Positions 1 to 12,896 of a stretch of DNA of 64,000 nt are shown piece by piece. This DNA comes from Paramecium octaurelia (Eukaryota; Ciliophora; Oligohymenophorea; Peniculida; Parameciidae). Each line of letters opens with the position of its first letter. The stretch's first letter is position 1. The notes beneath the pieces are model-generated. The model saw only the letters and a program-made list of their open reading frames with translations, had not been told where the DNA came from and ran no database searches. The position numbers and the translations under genes are program-made. The stretch covers positions 318,356 through 382,355 of the forward strand of contig CAJJDP010000076.1 in assembly GCA_905182995.1 (NCBI GenBank), given 5' to 3'.

Positions 1-161
1 TTTTCTGTGCAATTATTTATTCTAATCTCCTTTTAAAAGTTCATTAAAACTTAAGTTCTATCATTCTCATCCACAAATTGTTTTAAATAGTATTGTTTTA
101 TTATTTTTCCAATTTTTATTATAATAAAAATTATATGAATAACATACTGCAAACTTAAATA

Positions 162-2522
162 ATGAAAGACATCAAAAGAGATCATGGGTAATATTTGCTA
201 GAAAAAATGTTTGAAAAATTTAAACTTGTGACTTTATAGGAAAACGAGGTTTTATTCAAGATTGGTGATGTTGGAAATAAATTATATATTTTGTTATCAG
301 GTCGGTTAGGAGCGTATATGGAATTAGAAGAATGTCAATTTGAATTGAAGAAAATCAACGATATTTTGTATTACTTCACTTATCATGTAGGCCATATGAT
401 CAGTTAGGAGAAAATGCCTTGCATAACTAAAATTGTAAAAGAAATCAGACCATCATTGCTTTGGAGTAAAGTTCTATTGCTTATATAACCAGACAGGACT
501 ATTAATTGATTATTGGTAAATATAGGTCAGATAATTTGGACATTAAGTTACAGCTATTAAATAAGTTAGATTGCTTTCAATCTTGGACTATAGGTTAGTT
601 TAAAAGCTTTAGTTGTTATATGTTTTTATAAAATTTTTGTTTAAATGAAATTGTGTATAAGGAAAATGATGACTCGTAATTTTTATATATTGTAAAAGAT
701 GGACAATTTGAAATGATCAAGACAATATAGGATGAGAAAAGAATACTGAGAAAAAGAACTAAAAGAATGTATGATTAATTAAAGATAATAGCTAAGTTGT
801 TTACTAAATGAAGGTTAAATATTTGGTGAAGAATCATTAATGAGATCATTAGACGAAGATCCAAAAATTTAATCTCCCTTAAATAATTGCGTATACATCC
901 AAAGATATTCAACAGTAAAATGTATGAGCATAAGTGGATCCTTATTTAGAATATCAAGAAAAGACATAGTAGAGAGATGCTGGGATGAAATAACTAAATT
1001 ATAATTTTTATCTCTTTTAATCAAATTAAAAAATTTTAGATTGAAACGAGTCAACTCATTAAAGAATAACTAAGAAGCCAATGAAAATTTTACTGATTTT
1101 GAAAGCGGTAGAAAATTTAGAAATAATTCTACTTAGACATAAAAAAAAATTACTCTAGAACCAATATTTACTAATACTTATTTTTAGAAATATTTCGAGT
1201 AGTAATAATAGAAAACAAAGTCAACAAAAATTGTTAAAACTAAATTTTAAATAAGGTTGAACTCTATTGATGCATTATCAAATTAAAACAATTCCCCTAA
1301 GATTTCTATCTAACGAAAAGCTTCATAATTTCACAAATTGTTATCACAAAGATATCATAAAAGTACGAATAAATAGGACAATAAATAATTCTCGTTTGAC
1401 TTCCCATCAAATAATGTTGGATATCAGTATTATAAATAGTTCTTAACGAGTGAAAGAATTAAAAGTTTGCATTGCTGAAGTGTCATATTTATTAGAAAGG
1501 TTGATACTCAATTTCAATTATATTTATTAAATAAAAATTTAATGATTACTACAATACCTATTTCTCTTCATTAATCAACAGATCGAACTGGAACTACTTT
1601 TAGGTTCGAAAATCAAAAATAATAAAGCATGAATCTCTTACAAAGAGTTAAATAACACTTATAATATAAGTCAGCAACATTTAAGACAAAAAGAGAATGT
1701 GTTATTGATTCATAATAATTGGATAAACATGTCAATGATGAGTTAAATAATAAAAAGTATTTGACAGCTATGGATAACGATGATATCAACCACCAAAAGT
1801 TGATTGACGATTGTGTTAGAGATATACTAAAATTTAATAAACCAGTGCCTAATGAAACCGATGCGTCTCCTCTATTCAGGGGTAGTTAAAGATCATCCTT
1901 CTCATAAATTGGAAAAAGTGTCCCTAAAAATAGAATCAAAAGATTGTCATCCACGATTTTGGTTGGACAAATGGTTAAAAACAAAGGATTAGAAAAACCA
2001 ACAATAAACTAAATAAAATAATAACAAATAGATAAAATAATTAAGCAAGAGAGAGATAGAAAAAGCACTGAAACAAATCCAAAGCCTCCCCTTAAAATAG
2101 TTTTACCTATTATTTTAACTAAGAACTAAGACAAAGATTCTGTAAATTAACTATAATAAAAACTTAGTATGGTTACAGCATCATAGCGTTACTTGAAAAC
2201 GAAAAAAAGAGTATTATCATAAGACCCTTCTCCATTATTTGAACATCATACTAGTTTTTCAATGCTTTCAGATTCATTTGATTGTAGTCCTAAATAATAT
2301 GAATCTAATAGAAGGCTTGGAACATTGATACAACAAATAAATAACGAGAAAGATGAGATAACTACCCATCAGAGAAGGATTAGAAATTCAATTTGTTAAA
2401 ATTAAAAGAATTTCAATAAAATTGATGAGAAATTTTAACCTGGAAGTTAAGAAAAATATAATTATCTAAAACATGAATAAAAGATTTTTGGAAAAGTTAA
2501 TAAACGTAAGATTGGTTCTTGA
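162..2522 (+). CDS. Cyclic-nucleotide-binding-domain protein with one in-frame TGA
   Basis: Read in the ciliate code this is a ~770-codon reading frame with two small introns (368-390, 23 nt; 769-796, 28 nt, AAG acceptor). The N-terminal third carries cyclic-nucleotide-binding (CNB) motifs: a 'GDVGNKLYILLSGRLG' strand-turn near residues 36-51, 'YDQLGENAL' as the phosphate-binding-cassette position, and a second copy with 'FLYIVKDGQFEMIK' followed by 'GQIFGEESL'. The remainder is basic, Ser/Asn/Gln-rich and low in hydrophobics. Such proteins act as cAMP/cGMP sensors or kinase regulatory subunits; no channel segments or kinase domain are visible, so the effector is unknown. A TGA at 1476-1478 interrupts the frame, yet the same frame stays open for another ~347 codons. 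This may be a recent nonsense mutation, readthrough, a sequence error, or two adjacent genes (next in-frame ATG at about 1540). Confidence 0.6.
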
Positions 2523-2628
2523 TTCATTTATAAATTTTATACAATCTATTTAATTACTAAAGATAGTGTTAATTTCTATTTAAATTTTATTGTCATTGGA
2601 AATCATTTTTAATACATTATTAATTTCT

Positions 2629-3214
2629 GATTCAAATGATAAATAATAAAATCTAAATTATGACTAAGACGAAAATAATAAATTCAAAAATGGTTTAAAG
2701 ATAGTTTATCAAACTCAAAATTTAAAATTAGTTTACAGATCATAGATAATATTGTTGAATTCTGAGTTATTTGCGATATTTTTAGAGTTCTAGCAATTTA
2801 TCAAGCAGTAATATATTTCTAAATTTTCTATTCTATATAATTTTAAATCACCACTTATCTCATTAACATTGAAGTTGAATCCATTTTACTAATTCTAATT
2901 ATAAATACAACAATATTACTTGTATTTATATAAATTAATATTTCTCCTCTAGATACTTTTTGATTCCATTCAAAAATAATTAGGGATGCTTTGATGTAAT
3001 GAAAGAAAGATTAAATGGACCATAATAATTTTCAATTCCTTTCACGTCCTACACCACTTATTTTTAAGTTTATTTTAATGATTAAGGAATAGTGACATTA
3101 TTGAGTCTCGAAGTGAATTTTTCGACCATAAGCTTCGTATTCTCAATTGTAGGTTTTGGATTATCATTAAATTAGAATGTAACATTTTCTTCTACTGCTG
3201 ATTATTAAGTATGA
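2629..3214 (+). pseudogene. Remnant of a membrane or secreted protein gene
   Basis: A + strand frame with no ATG runs through here. Removing a good 31-nt intron at 2922-2952 (GTA...TAG) joins two halves into a protein-like sequence that includes 'GPQQFSIPFTSYTTYF' and 'VNFSTISFVFSIVGFG', ending at TGA 3212-3214. The same frame continues past that TGA with Cys-containing and hydrophobic stretches, then meets several more TGAs. The correct intron and sensible amino-acid usage suggest it was once coding; the missing start and repeated stops suggest decay. I do not recognise the family. A minus-strand Gln/Asn-rich reading of the flanking 3.2-3.7 kb is possible, so confidence is low. Confidence 0.3.
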
Positions 3215-3369
3215 AACGATTGTCTTTCCATTTGTAAACTTGCTGCCTATTTTTAATGTAACGATCTTTTAGTTTAACTGATTTATGGTGTATTTTGTTT
3301 GATAGGTGTTTTATATACAGTTTGAGGTTTGTTTATATTAAATTATTATTTTGTTTATTATTATTATTA

Positions 3370-3427
<58 letters not shown>

Positions 3428-3953
3428 GATTATTATTACGCTTGCTACTAAAGTTATTATTATTTAGTTTGAGTCGGCTAAGTTTTAAGAGAATGAGACT
3501 TTTCCTTATTTTCCTTTATTTATTCTTAAATTACAGTCAATTTAACAGGTGGTATAGAATTCTTTTTTGGGATGTCGGTTTTCAATTGATGACTAATTAT
3601 AGAAGTATTTATTGATGGGTTTTATGAGTTTGATGTATTGTTTATTGATTATTTTGTACTTGGTGTGTTTGGTTATTTAGCTATTCTACTCTCAAAATAT
3701 GGAGGCTCATGTAAGGATTTTGAAGGGCCTATTTTTGTGACAGGTTTCTTTTATTATAAAGCATGTTGTTGTTATTAAGTTAAAACGGGCTTTTTTGGTA
3801 TGACTTTATTAATTTGAGATATTTATTATTTAGCTGGCACAGTGGGTTTAGTCGTAATGGGCAGATTTTATTATTTTAAAGGAGAATCAATTTAGGTGTG
3901 TAAATGAGTGATTGACTAAATTGACTGACTTGATTTCTATCTAGTTAATGATC
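3215..3953. other. Stretch with no intact gene, contains microsatellite
   Basis: No intact gene was found between the remnant at 2.6-3.2 kb and the kinase ending at 3954. The + strand at about 3600-3910 shows short coding-like pieces (for example a frame reading 'FVLGVFGYLAILLSKYGG') separated by TGA codons, so it may be the decayed 3' part of the upstream remnant. On the minus strand 3166-3534 lacks any TGA in all three frames, largely because of the ATT repeat, so a Gln/Asn-rich exon there cannot be excluded. Confidence 0.4.
3357..3438. repeat. (ATT)n microsatellite
   Basis: About 27 consecutive copies of the trinucleotide TTA/ATT with two or three single-base interruptions (a G near 3371 and one near 3428). 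It would encode poly-Tyr/Leu/Ile on + and poly-Asn/Gln/Ile on minus; poly-Asn or poly-Gln would be the only common protein outcome in a ciliate. Confidence 0.9.
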
Positions 3954-5139
<1,186 letters not shown>

Positions 5140-5171
5140 AATAAATATTAATTTATTCAAATTCAAAAATT
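5140..5171. promoter_or_regulatory. 32-bp divergent intergenic region between kinase and Rb gene
   Basis: Only 32 bases separate the initiator ATGs of the SNF1-like kinase (minus) and the Rb-family gene (+). Both 5' UTRs and any promoter must fit here or overlap coding sequence. The stretch is almost pure A/T. No specific motif is claimed. Confidence 0.5.
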
Positions 5172-7787
5172 ATGGACACAGATTCTCTGCAACAACAACT
5201 ACAACTCATATACTAAACATTTAGTCTTGATTAATCAACATTCAAATTAATGTAGGAAATGACGAATAACTATATTTTAAATAATAAAACGAATGATTAT
5301 ATAGTCGTTCCAAGATTAGCTTTATGGTTGGCTTCAAAATAATAGCAGATAGTTGCAATAGACGGTTCTATAGTCTATGGTTCAGGGATATCCTTAAATT
5401 CCATTATAAATGATTGTTAAAATAAAGGAATCACTAATATAGATCAATTGATTGATGTGGCTATCAACATGGTTACAGACTTAAAAGTCGATTAAACTTG
5501 CTAAAAGACATTAACTCTCCTGAAACATAACAATTAAATCCTAAACATGTTTTATTAGAAAATGGAGGCACTTTTACTCCATTTCAAAATGAATGATTAA
5601 AACATTCTCATTAAAAATATCACTTGGCTCCTATTTTTGATTACAAAAAGTAAATATCAGCAATATTCAAATAGAATCTTTAAATTTACAAGACGTCGTC
5701 CAATCTACATGCATTCTGATTTCAATCCTAACCACAATCCTTAGTTAATTATTGAATGTTTTCCCTAATACTAATAAAATACTCTCAGACATTAAGAAAC
5801 AGGCTAATGGAGAAGAAGAACAATCATAATAAATTTAATAATTTCTAATCAATTCATTCAAAATTTAAGATTTGGATTTATTCTCCTCAATCAATCTATA
5901 AGTCAAATTGTAATATGCTGATTTAATCAAACAGAATATTATTAAGTAATTAAAGAGCAACACTGGATTCTCCATTTTCATGGCCAGCATTATCAATTCA
6001 AATTAATATAAATTAGACTAATAATATAAGTAACTCCTCAAATCAGATGAATTCGATGAAAGATTGCTCATTCCTGATAGATAAAAAAATTTAACACCAA
6101 AGAAACTAACTCCCAATCTAAACACTCTAAAATCTAATAATATTAAATAATTGGCTATGCAATCCAAGTATGATTAAAGCAGAGAATCATAAGCCTCATA
6201 ATAATAGCAATAATAAAATAGATATCAAAAACTTTTAAATTATGAACTTGATACTAAAATTACACTTACAACTAACTTAAGAGAAATTAAATTGCCATAA
6301 ACTGTCTTAATGTCTCCTTATGCTTAATAATCTATCGTTGCCACTCCCATGACTGAAGCTATGGAGATGTATAATTGGATACATGAAAAATAGTAGCCTT
6401 TCAAAAAAATGTTTAAGAATGGAATTTTGAATATTAACTAGATGTTATCCTAAACTTCTTAAACATTCTAGAACCTTTAAAATCAAACGAAATACTTTGA
6501 TTTGATAGACAAAACATTTAATGAATGTATCTAGTATTGTTAAGAGAGCAATTTAATTGATGAAAATAAATCAAAGACGAATTAATATTGGACCTTGTAT
6601 GTGTTGTTACTAGACAAATCCAATTTCTAAATCGATGAATAAATGCTTAAGAGTTTAATTTGTTTCAGCATAGAATGTGTTTATTTTGTTCTTAACAAAC
6701 AATCTCAACTTTTAGATCAGTTGATGTAGAAATGTGAAATTCAACATTATCAACTTTGGAAATGGTTGGATTTCTTTTTAAATCAATTTGATTCGAAAAT
6801 TCCACATTAACTTAAAGAACATATACTAGATCTTGAAGTTAAATTCGTATCATATTCCATTTGGACTTGTGATAGTTAATCCGAATTGATCAAATTTCTA
6901 AATGAAATCCATCTTAGCAGATACTAATAAAACAATAATTAGATGAATAGATTGTTCAAACGAGTTTTGCATTATTGCGCATTTCAAATCTAAATTATTT
7001 GCAGTAATCTTAAATTGTAAGAATAATTTTAAGAGTATATCTGGATTACTATTAAATATATCATCAGTGAAAAGACTGACCATTTAAGACATCACTCATT
7101 AGATTAAGTTGTGTTGGCTAGTATTTATGCTGTAACAAAATTAACTGGAAATCAATTAAAATTTTAATAAATTATTAATGCCTATGAAATCACTAATACT
7201 TGGTACTCAAAATAATTTATAAAAAAGATTGTTTGCAATACATATATTTCAAATGACAGTATGGGTACGCATATAATTAATATATTTTAGGTGACATCGT
7301 TTCCTATTATAACTAAAGCTTCATTCCTTAAATTAAATCATTTATGTTACAGATGTCGACTGAAATCAAATCAAACAACGTTCCACAATCTCCAATGAAC
7401 AATAAGAATCCAGCCTTGAACAATAAGGTTTTAGATTCACCTTTAAGGGATATCCTCCCCAGACAATAGACTTTTACTTCAAATATATAATCCTAACATG
7501 CTGGCTTAATGACACCAGCAACACAATTGTTATATGCGTATTAGGAATCTCCTCTCTTAAAATAATAGGTCAAACCACAATAATTGCCATTTTCAAAAGA
7601 AAATGTTTACAACAATTCAAATATTAATAGTAAAATAGATTATAGTTAGGAGACTTAAGATTTCATTTTAAAAAAATGTATTCGTATATAATATTTGTAG
7701 TTGAATAATTAAAAAATAGTAAAAGCAAATAGATCAATAGCAAAACTAGTTTTTCAATTTTATAATAAGGAACCCCTAAAATTATGA
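5172..7787 (+). CDS. Retinoblastoma-family pocket protein
   Basis: An 854-residue protein after removing introns 5650-5674 (25 nt) and 7265-7290 (26 nt). The N-terminal ~170 residues resemble the Rb N-terminal cyclin-like domain. After a Gln/Asn-rich linker, 'MTEAMEMYNWIHEKQQPF' near residue 390 looks like the start of pocket box A. 'SLDQVVLASIYAVTKLTG' near residue 635 matches box B, where animal and plant Rb proteins have an LDQ-(I/V)-(I/V)-L-x3-Y segment. The C-terminal part is rich in Ser-Pro/Thr-Pro pairs ('QSPMNNK', 'DSPLRD', 'LMTPATQ', 'ESPLLK'), as expected for cyclin-CDK control. Rb proteins bind E2F/DP and repress cell-cycle genes in the nucleus. I infer the same role here; the family call is good, the paralogue type unknown. 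Confidence 0.88.
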
Positions 7788-7951
7788 ATAGTAGTAGAAC
7801 TAATAATAGTGCGATGTTACAACATAATTAAACTCAAAATAGTTAATAATCCAATGACCAAAATTCGACATTTTGCAAACTTTTAAACTTTGAATAATAA
7901 TGATATATATAATAATTTCAATTAATACAAAAATATACATTTAATAAAATA

Positions 7952-9497
7952 ATGATAGGAGTGGAAGAAAATTTAAAATAAAAAAGAGAATCGTTTCGGT
8001 TTTAAATTAGAAAATAGAACTTGAGCAAGGAATTTGAAAAAAAAAGAATCATCGAAGTAAATAGATCTGAAAGCAATAATTTTAATTCAAAAAATGATCA
8101 AATTTTAGATTAAATTAGAGAAATAACAGAGAGGTCTATGGATTTGGAATCTGTATAATAATGCATATGTTTAATTTTAAAACATCAAAACACTAAGGAT
8201 ATTCTCAAGAAAACATCATTCCTGAAGGATATCATAATTAACCAATTTTGCTAAAGATAATTTAATGAATATGTAATCAAAATTAATATATGCGTAGACA
8301 TTGGTAGATTATCTAAGATATTTTGATTGCTAATTGCTTTTCGATGAAGTGGCATACTTATATATTAAGCAACATGAAAAATAATTTATGTTGACAATTT
8401 CTTCAATTTTAGCTACCAAGAATTATTAAAATCTAGCAATCCTTGAATTAATTATTAACATTCTCTAATCCTTAATAATTGACGACATGTCTACGGTTAA
8501 ATATTATTTAACTTAAGGAGGTTATGACTTTTTGGTATAATTTTAAAAAATAGTTGAATATGATGAGTTTCAAGTGTTGCGAACTAATTTGATCGAGTTT
8601 TATTATCATGTGATTAGATTTTATAGAAATGAAAATGTTTAAGAAAATGAACTAAATATTTTGAATAATTTTTACTTTTCTGCTTTAAATTTGAAGAGTC
8701 CTAATGAATATTCAAATCTATTATTCTTGTATCTAAAATCAGGAAAAATGTAATTGAAATTACTTGAAATGGAAAATTATGATATTTCAAAAATAGAATA
8801 ATTACCATCCTATTTAGCCAATCTTATAAAATTAAGTTTTCTGAAAAATGAAAAAGATTTGGAATGCTCAAAATATTACATTGTAAAAATATTGGGACAT
8901 CTATTTCGATCTTTCCAACAACTTCATAATCCAATTGATATTTTGATTAATATGGGTTTGATTGAGGTCTTAATGAGATTGATAAATGAGAGTTCTTGTA
9001 TAAAAACTTAAGGTTTGCTAATTTTAAAAGATGTTCTTGATTCTGTAATTGAAATTGATGAGTTAATGAATTTAATAAGTCTAAAATGTTAATTTGAACA
9101 ATAATAAACAACAATAATTTAATGGCTAATTGATAGTGTCAAGTATTAAGAATAAAATCATATATAAATCATATTGGATGCCATTGACATCATATTACAA
9201 AGAGCAACCATCGATTATAAAATGGATCTTATTAATTAAGGGTTATTGCAAAAACTTATGGATTTGATTTAAATGGATATTGATGTTTAGATATAAATTC
9301 AGATCATAATTGTTTTAGAAACTATCATTTCAGAGGGAGCAGATATTCCAGCAGAATTTTTATAGCTATTATTACAATCACCCATATGTAAGACTTTAGA
9401 ATCAGTAAGCAAAAAGACAAAAAATAAAAGTCTGTTTATGTAAATTGATCAATTCTTTACAATATTTGAAAATAATTTTATGAACTTGTTCACATGA
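7952..9497 (+). CDS. Importin-alpha-like armadillo-repeat protein
   Basis: A 506-residue protein with one 25-nt intron at 8273-8297. Residues 1-35 are basic and resemble an importin-beta-binding (IBB) segment: 'EENLKQKRESFRFQIRKQN' followed by 'EFEKKRIIEVNR', close to the animal pattern RRRRE...LRKQKR...KRRN. The rest is a long run of leucine-rich helices ('QGLLILKDVLDSVIEI', 'AIDIILQRATID') consistent with armadillo/HEAT repeats. Canonical importin alpha carries cargo with nuclear localisation signals. The Trp/Asn ladder of cargo-binding armadillo repeats is not evident, so this is either a very divergent importin alpha or another ARM adaptor. The ATG at 7952 is chosen because an upstream frame from 7785 meets TGA. 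It follows the Rb gene on the same strand by 164 bp. Confidence 0.65.
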
Positions 9498-9541
9498 TTA
9501 TAAATGTTGCAAAATAATTAAAATATTATAATCAAATAATT

Positions 9542-10494
9542 ATGAATATAATTAAGGTTGGTCTTAAATTCAGTTCAATAAAATACCCTTCACTTGATAT
9601 TCATAATTATTAATTGTATAAGTATCATTCTGATTATGGAAATTTGCTAAAAGGATTAAAGATAGGCACATCCTTATTGCCTAATCAATTTGAAATTGTT
9701 CCTTCGAAACTGAAAGGATTTCTCATAGATCAATTAAAACAGGATCAATAAATTTTGAAAAAGCCAAAAGAGGTGTTATTTGTTGGAAGATCAAATGTGG
9801 GCAAGTCAAGTTTGATTAATGCAATATTAGGATAAAATGTGGCTGAAACATCAAGCAAAACTGTAAGAAAATACCATATAATATATAGGGTAGCACTTTA
9901 AGATTATAATTTCACAATATTTAAACAATTAATGGATATGTAGTAGATAGTCCTGGATATGGCTATTCTTAAATAAATGTTGATGCATAAAAATACATGT
10001 AAGGAATGATATACACTTACACAAAACTGGCATCAAGATTGTCAAGAATATATGTGCTTATTGACATTGAACATGGTCTAAAAGATAAAGATAAAGTCAT
10101 GTTAAATATGTTATAAGAGTAAAATGTGAACATATAAATTGTGCTAACAAAATGTGATAAGATTAAGGAAAGAATGTTGTTTGATAGACAACTTTATCTA
10201 GCAAGGGAAATCAAACAATTCAAAAATATTCATCCTATCATCCATACTGTTAGCACAAAAGACAATTTTGGTATTAACGATATTTAATACTCTCTTATTG
10301 ATTCATTTTTTATCCATCAAAGCAGGCAATTATTCAATATGGAAGACAAATTGATCAAACTTATATAAGCTAGAAATAGACCATAAAAACTAGATTTAAA
10401 CAAATTAACTAAGCAATTCAAAAAGGGTTTACAACTACCTACAAACTAGAATACTTTAGTGCATACCAAAAAACCTAAACATTAACTCTCCTGA
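9542..10494 (+). CDS. EngB/YihA-type GTPase (GTPBP8-like)
   Basis: A 308-residue protein with a 26-nt intron at 9863-9888. The G1 motif 'GRSNVGKSSLINA' follows 'EVLFV', G3 is 'VVDSPGYGYS' and G4 is 'VLTKCDK'; this exact trio (GRSNVGKSS, D-x-PGYGYA-like, TKxDK) marks the EngB/YihA subfamily of TrmE-Era-like GTPases. Bacterial EngB and mitochondrial GTPBP8 are needed for large ribosomal subunit assembly. The ~85 residues ahead of the G domain are basic enough for organelle import, which is inference. Start is the first ATG in frame. Only 45 bp separate it from the previous gene. Confidence 0.9.
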
Positions 10495-10714
10495 ATATAT
10501 GCTTCATTCTAATATATAAATATCACTTTATCACAATTCATTTATTAAAATTCAAGATTTTAGTTACTTTGAATTAAAAATTATTTAAGAATGATTTTTT
10601 AGTATTAATAAATTATTAAAAGCAAAAACTATTTCTATGATAACATCAATGAGATTATGTTTAATATAATTTTTAATTAGATATTCATTCTAATACAAGG
10701 TTTATATTCAATAC

Positions 10715-11002
10715 TCAATTTGCTATCAATCCAATTATAGTTCTCTAATAGATATATTCTTCCTCAAGACATTATGGAGTATTTGTACTTCTTCTTTTAC
10801 CAAATAAAAGTTTTTCAATCCTAATCTGTTATTCCCTTGAGATTGTTTTAGAGTTTTTAGTAGAAGGAGTTCTTGTACTACGACATAATGGTGATTTAGT
10901 CATTTGTTATCCTGATTATTCTTCTGGTTATAGTTATTTTTAACGAAATTAAAAGCCCTCCGAATTCTTCAAATATTTTTTCTTCTAGAATGCACAACCC
11001 AT
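10715..11002 (-). CDS. Small basic protein with MGC N-terminus
   Basis: An uninterrupted 95-residue frame (10715-11002). It begins Met-Gly-Cys-Ala, a pattern used for N-myristoylation plus palmitoylation, followed by a Lys-rich stretch; such signals anchor small proteins on membranes. The middle is Ser/Thr-Pro and Arg-rich ('CRSTRTPSTKNSKT'), with 'QQIRIEKLLFGKRRSTNTP' further on. No family recognised. It stands alone between convergent neighbours with noncoding DNA on both sides. Codon and residue usage look coding, but in this code random frames of this size do occur, hence moderate confidence. Confidence 0.5.
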
Positions 11003-11303
11003 GAAATATAATAAATTTAAAATATATTTGAAATCTAAAAACTATTCTGTAGAATATAATAGAAAAGACAGAGTGCTTGATAAGGTGTAATTCTTTTTTT
11101 AAATCTAATATTAAATAATAATAAATGTAAAATTTTGTCCCCCCTATAAGTTAATGCTTAATAAAATTGTAGTATAAAACAAGAAATTGATTAACAAAAA
11201 AAATGGACAAATGAGATGAAGGATTTCTTACTAACAGAGGTTTTTTATTATAGCATTAGATAATTCTGTGTGAGAATAAAATTGTAATATTGATTCTAAT
11301 CTT
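11003..11303. other. Intergenic, nothing recognised
   Basis: AT-rich sequence between the small MGC protein start and the next minus-strand gene's stop. It holds short homopolymer runs and a 'cccccc' run near 11140 that is odd for this base composition. No frame of useful length was seen. Confidence 0.5.
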
Positions 11304-12896
11304 TCATTTTGTTACACTCTATAGTATTCCAAAAAAATTAGTGTCATTTGGTTTTGAAGTCTAAGATAAACATCAAATATTATACTTTTTAAGCTTTTTT
11401 GTTTTTTTTCTTCTTTTTATTTTTGCTTGGAGATTTATTTTCCTCAACTTATTCCTGATCTTAATCGTTTTCACTATCTATTTATATATCCTCATTTATT
11501 TCTTCATTCAAATTTGGCTACTAAATAGCTTGATTAATCGTTTAAGGATTCTGAACTTCACCTTCATGATGATCTTCTTTTACATTTGAAATATCTTGTG
11601 CCTCTTCATAATTTTATTTCTATTTCTCTTCATAAACAACATATTAATCACTCTTTTATTTGTTATTTGCTTAGTAAGATCTCTTTTAATTATAATGATG
11701 ATTATTGTTATTACCATTATTGTTATTATTATTGTAGTAATATTAATTATTTCTATAATCTTTATTTTATTCTTTTTATTGAAAAGGAGATTAATTGTTA
11801 TCAGAAGCGGTTTTTTCTGTGTATTCATATTAGTTATTTGAATGATATTTTTAATTTTGATAGCTTTCTTTAGGTATATGTTATTCATTTCTATATTTAT
11901 GAGATTTATAATTAGATTATTTTTCATCTTTGTATTCTCTAAAATCTTATTCTTAATCATATTATTCAGTATATTTGTTAAACTTTCTAGATTTATAATT
12001 TGTTTATATATTAAAATCTTTTTTTTCATATTTTGATCTATTTTAGGATTAATTTTATTCATGTTCTTCATCTTATTAGTAATCTTTCTCTTTGTAAATT
12101 TAAGGTTAATCATTCTAAACTTTCTCAAAGTTATTGCTACTACCATCAGATTTTTCATAGTAATCTTATTAATCATTGACTTTAGAATTAATGGCACTTC
12201 TTTGAAAAACAGCACTGGATTATTGAAGTTTCTTTTCTTTTTCTAAATACCTTTTCTTTGCATAATATTCAGACAATTATTCATTTGGATTTTAAGGATA
12301 GTAAATTGCAAGATGAGAATCACCAATTTAGACCTAAATTGATAATAAATCATACTTTAAATCTAAGATCCTCCAATATATACAACCCAATTTTGGGGGA
12401 TGTCAATAAATCAACCTAATTAATATCGTTTCTTGGAAATGCTTTTATATTTTAATACTGTTTTTCAAAATATTCTTTAACAGCCTCTAAGTTTTCGTTT
12501 TTGTTTTATGGTTTAACTCTTAAAATGATTTCCTAATTGGTTGTTTCAAATAATGCATCATAAACTTCATCATAATTGCCTACTATATTAGAATTGAATA
12601 CTTTTTGATTATCTATTTTGTTTATTGTTTCCTTTGATTTGATGTGAATTATTTTGTTTATAATTTTTGAGACCATTACCACCATTGTCTCTCTATTTAT
12701 TATTTCTATGTTTTTCATTTCTTGGTTTGGATTGAAATTCTGATACAGATTTTGTCAAACCTGGTTGAGAAGGTATCTCATTTTTGTCTAGAGTTTCAGA
12801 ATTCGTCGTGAATTAACCATTTTCAATTTCATCATCCTCTTCTTCTGCTAGTTCAGCCCACGTTTTCTTATTAGAACTTTATTATTCGGTTGTCAT
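11304..12896 (-). CDS. Asn/Gln/Lys-rich protein, function unknown
   Basis: A 507-residue protein with three introns (12580-12601, 22 nt; 12334-12355, 22 nt; 11361-11385, 25 nt), all GTA...TAG. The N-terminus 'SNKKTWAELAEEEDDEIEN' resembles the conserved start of some RNA-binding translation factors ('WADLAEEE') but that is weak. A folded block of ~90 residues follows ('NYDEVYDALFETTNQEIILR' ... 'LTSPKIGLYILEDLRFK'). The C-terminal half is low complexity, rich in Asn, Gln, Tyr, Lys and Glu, with poly-Asn and a Lys-rich tail 'PSKNKKKKKNKKAQK'. An RNA-granule-type protein is possible but not shown. On standard-code reading it gives only an artefactual overlapping frame. Confidence 0.7.

Noticed and set aside
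803-815. Apparent +1 frameshift at AAA-TGA like Euplotes programmed frameshifting
   Set aside because: A 28-nt intron at 769-796 with an AAG acceptor removes the need for a frameshift and gives the expected cyclic-nucleotide-binding motif order.
7785-7905. Short + frame beginning at the ATGA overlapping the Rb stop
   Set aside because: It ends at a TGA after about 39 codons and does not splice into the armadillo gene with any GT...AG intron I could see.
11580-12246. Long overlapping Ile-rich frames on both strands under the standard code
   Set aside because: They are out-of-frame shadows of the minus-strand Asn/Gln/Lys-rich gene, which reads through in the ciliate code with normal introns.
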